This document shows positions 20,496 through 21,233 of a stretch of DNA of 21,233 bases, one piece after another; positions within the stretch are counted from its first letter, which is position 1, and the number at the start of each line of letters is the position of its first letter. The stretch is from DATJPD01 sp036394195 (GTDB lineage: Bacteria; Pseudomonadota; Alphaproteobacteria; CACIAM-22H2). The notes under the pieces were generated by a model. It worked only from the letters and a program-made list of their open reading frames with translations, made no database searches and was not told the origin of the DNA. The stretch is from positions 1 through 21,233 of the forward strand of contig DASWFO010000086.1 of assembly GCA_036394195.1 (NCBI GenBank), read 5' to 3'. The position numbers were made by a program, and so were the translations under genes.

Positions 20496-21233
20496 ATGAA
20501 ATCGAAAAGGATCGCGGTGTTGTGCGGCGCCGCCGTGCTCGCGGCCATGGGTCTTGGTCAAGCACGCGATGCCGCGGCGCAGGCCTATCCCAACAAGCCA
20601 GTGCGGCTCATCGTGCCGTACGCCGCTGGTGGCATCGTCGACACGACGGCGCGACTGGTCCAGAACGGGCTGCAGGACGCGCTTGGTCAGCCGGTTGTCA
20701 TCGATAACCGCAGCGGGGCGGCGGGCGAGATCGGCTCGGGGCTGGTCGCGAAGGCTCCTCCGGACGGCTACACGCTGCTGGTGGACAATGAATCGCATGC
20801 CGTGAACCCGGCCATCTTCGCCAGCATGCCCTACGACACCGAGCATGATTTCGCCGCGGTCACGCAAATCTCATCCGTGACCCGGCTGTTCGTCGTGAAC
20901 GTGCAAACTCCAGCGACGACGATGAAGGAGTTCGTGACGCTCGCCAAAGCCAGCCCGGCGAGGTTCAACTACGCCAACGCGGCGAGTGCCGTGCAGCTCG
21001 CCATGGAACTGTTCAACTCCATGGCCGGCGTCAAGGTCGCCATGGTCGCCTATCGCGGCGGCGCGCCGGCGATGGCGGCGATGGTCGCCAATGAGACGCA
21101 GATCACGCTGGTGCCGCTGGTTCCCGCCTTGTCGTACATCCAGGCGGGCCAGCTTCGGGCGCTGGCGGCCGCGTCCCGGCAGCGCGTGCCGCAGCTCCCC
21201 GATGTGCCGACCATCGCCGAGGCGGGCTACCCC
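20496..21233 (+). CDS. TTT (Bug/TctC) family solute-binding protein, 5th (3' end missing)
   Basis: The first 246 residues of a protein that runs off the window; about 80 residues should be missing. A signal peptide ends near residue 29 (DAAAQ, then AYPNKPVRLIVPY). Bug-type motifs are PYAAGGIVDTTARL, VVIDNRSGAAGEIGSGLVAKAPPDGYTLL, MPYDTEHDFAAVTQI, FNYANAASAVQLAMELF, VAYRGGAPAMAAMVANETQ and LPDVPTIAEAG. GGGGAG with a ten-base gap precedes ATG 20496. It lies 65 bp after the PdxA-like gene in the same direction, probably in or next to the operon, as a second binding protein for the same TctAB pair or for one further on. Confidence 0.9.
   Translation, partial: MKSKRIAVLCGAAVLAAMGLGQARDAAAQAYPNKPVRLIVPYAAGGIVDTTARLVQNGLQDALGQPVVIDNRSGAAGEIGSGLVAKAPPDGYTLLVDNESHAVNPAIFASMPYDTEHDFAAVTQISSVTRLFVVNVQTPATTMKEFVTLAKASPARFNYANAASAVQLAMELFNSMAGVKVAMVAYRGGAPAMAAMVANETQITLVPLVPALSYIQAGQLRALAAASRQRVPQLPDVPTIAEAGYP

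Noticed and set aside
1..21233. Mobile elements, CRISPR arrays, tRNA or rRNA genes
   Set aside because: No transposase or integrase motif, no spaced repeat array longer than the 14-bp tandem copies and no cloverleaf sequence was found on reading both strands.

Overview
The window is compact, high-GC DNA (roughly 65% by eye) with Shine-Dalgarno-led genes on both strands. It holds about 27 protein-coding genes and no rRNA, tRNA, CRISPR array, transposase or integrase that I can see. The gene content suggests a free-living Alphaproteobacterium, of the Bradyrhizobium/Rhodoplanes or Reyranella kind. The pointers are many tripartite-tricarboxylate-transporter (TTT, Bug/TctC) solute-binding proteins, a stand-alone HemP/HmuP, a GntR-FCD regulator and short alphaproteobacterial-style hypothetical genes. 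This placement is inference, not proof.

Layout. (1) 72-1443, minus: a small cupin enzyme and a two-domain VOC (extradiol-dioxygenase-like) protein, divergent from (2) 1571-4647, plus: two Bug-type TTT binding proteins and a NitT/TauT-type ABC binding protein, none with a permease beside it. (3) 4704-5144, minus: a secreted CHRD-domain protein. (4) 5324-6875, minus: a VOC protein with a histone-like basic tail, followed by a third TTT binding protein. (5) 7140-7617, plus: a small lipoprotein and a 52-residue single-span membrane protein. (6) 7630-8912, minus: an SDR oxidoreductase overlapping a GNAT acetyltransferase, divergent from (7) a RidA-family protein. (8) 9618-10849: a ribbon-helix-helix protein, an unlisted HemP gene and a class II aldolase. 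(9) 11002-13396: three small hypothetical genes around a ROK-family protein whose two halves appear in swapped (circularly permuted) order. (10) 13624-21233: a cupin protein, a GntR-FCD regulator, and a divergent operon of class III CoA-transferase, TctC, TctB, TctA, a PdxA-like dehydrogenase and a further TTT binding protein cut by the window end.

How it works together. Region 10 reads as a self-contained regulated system. A TctCBA transporter would import a carboxylic acid, a CoA-transferase would activate it, and a PdxA-like dehydrogenase would oxidise a hydroxy-acid intermediate. The GntR protein probably controls it through two nearly identical 16-bp palindromes, 63 bp apart, each overlapping one of two divergent candidate promoters. 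The rest of the window is dominated by small-molecule uptake and ring- or carboxylate-type catabolic enzymes, consistent with a soil or water oligotroph scavenging organic acids. The two most notable items are the permuted ROK protein and the paired operators with the operon they appear to govern.
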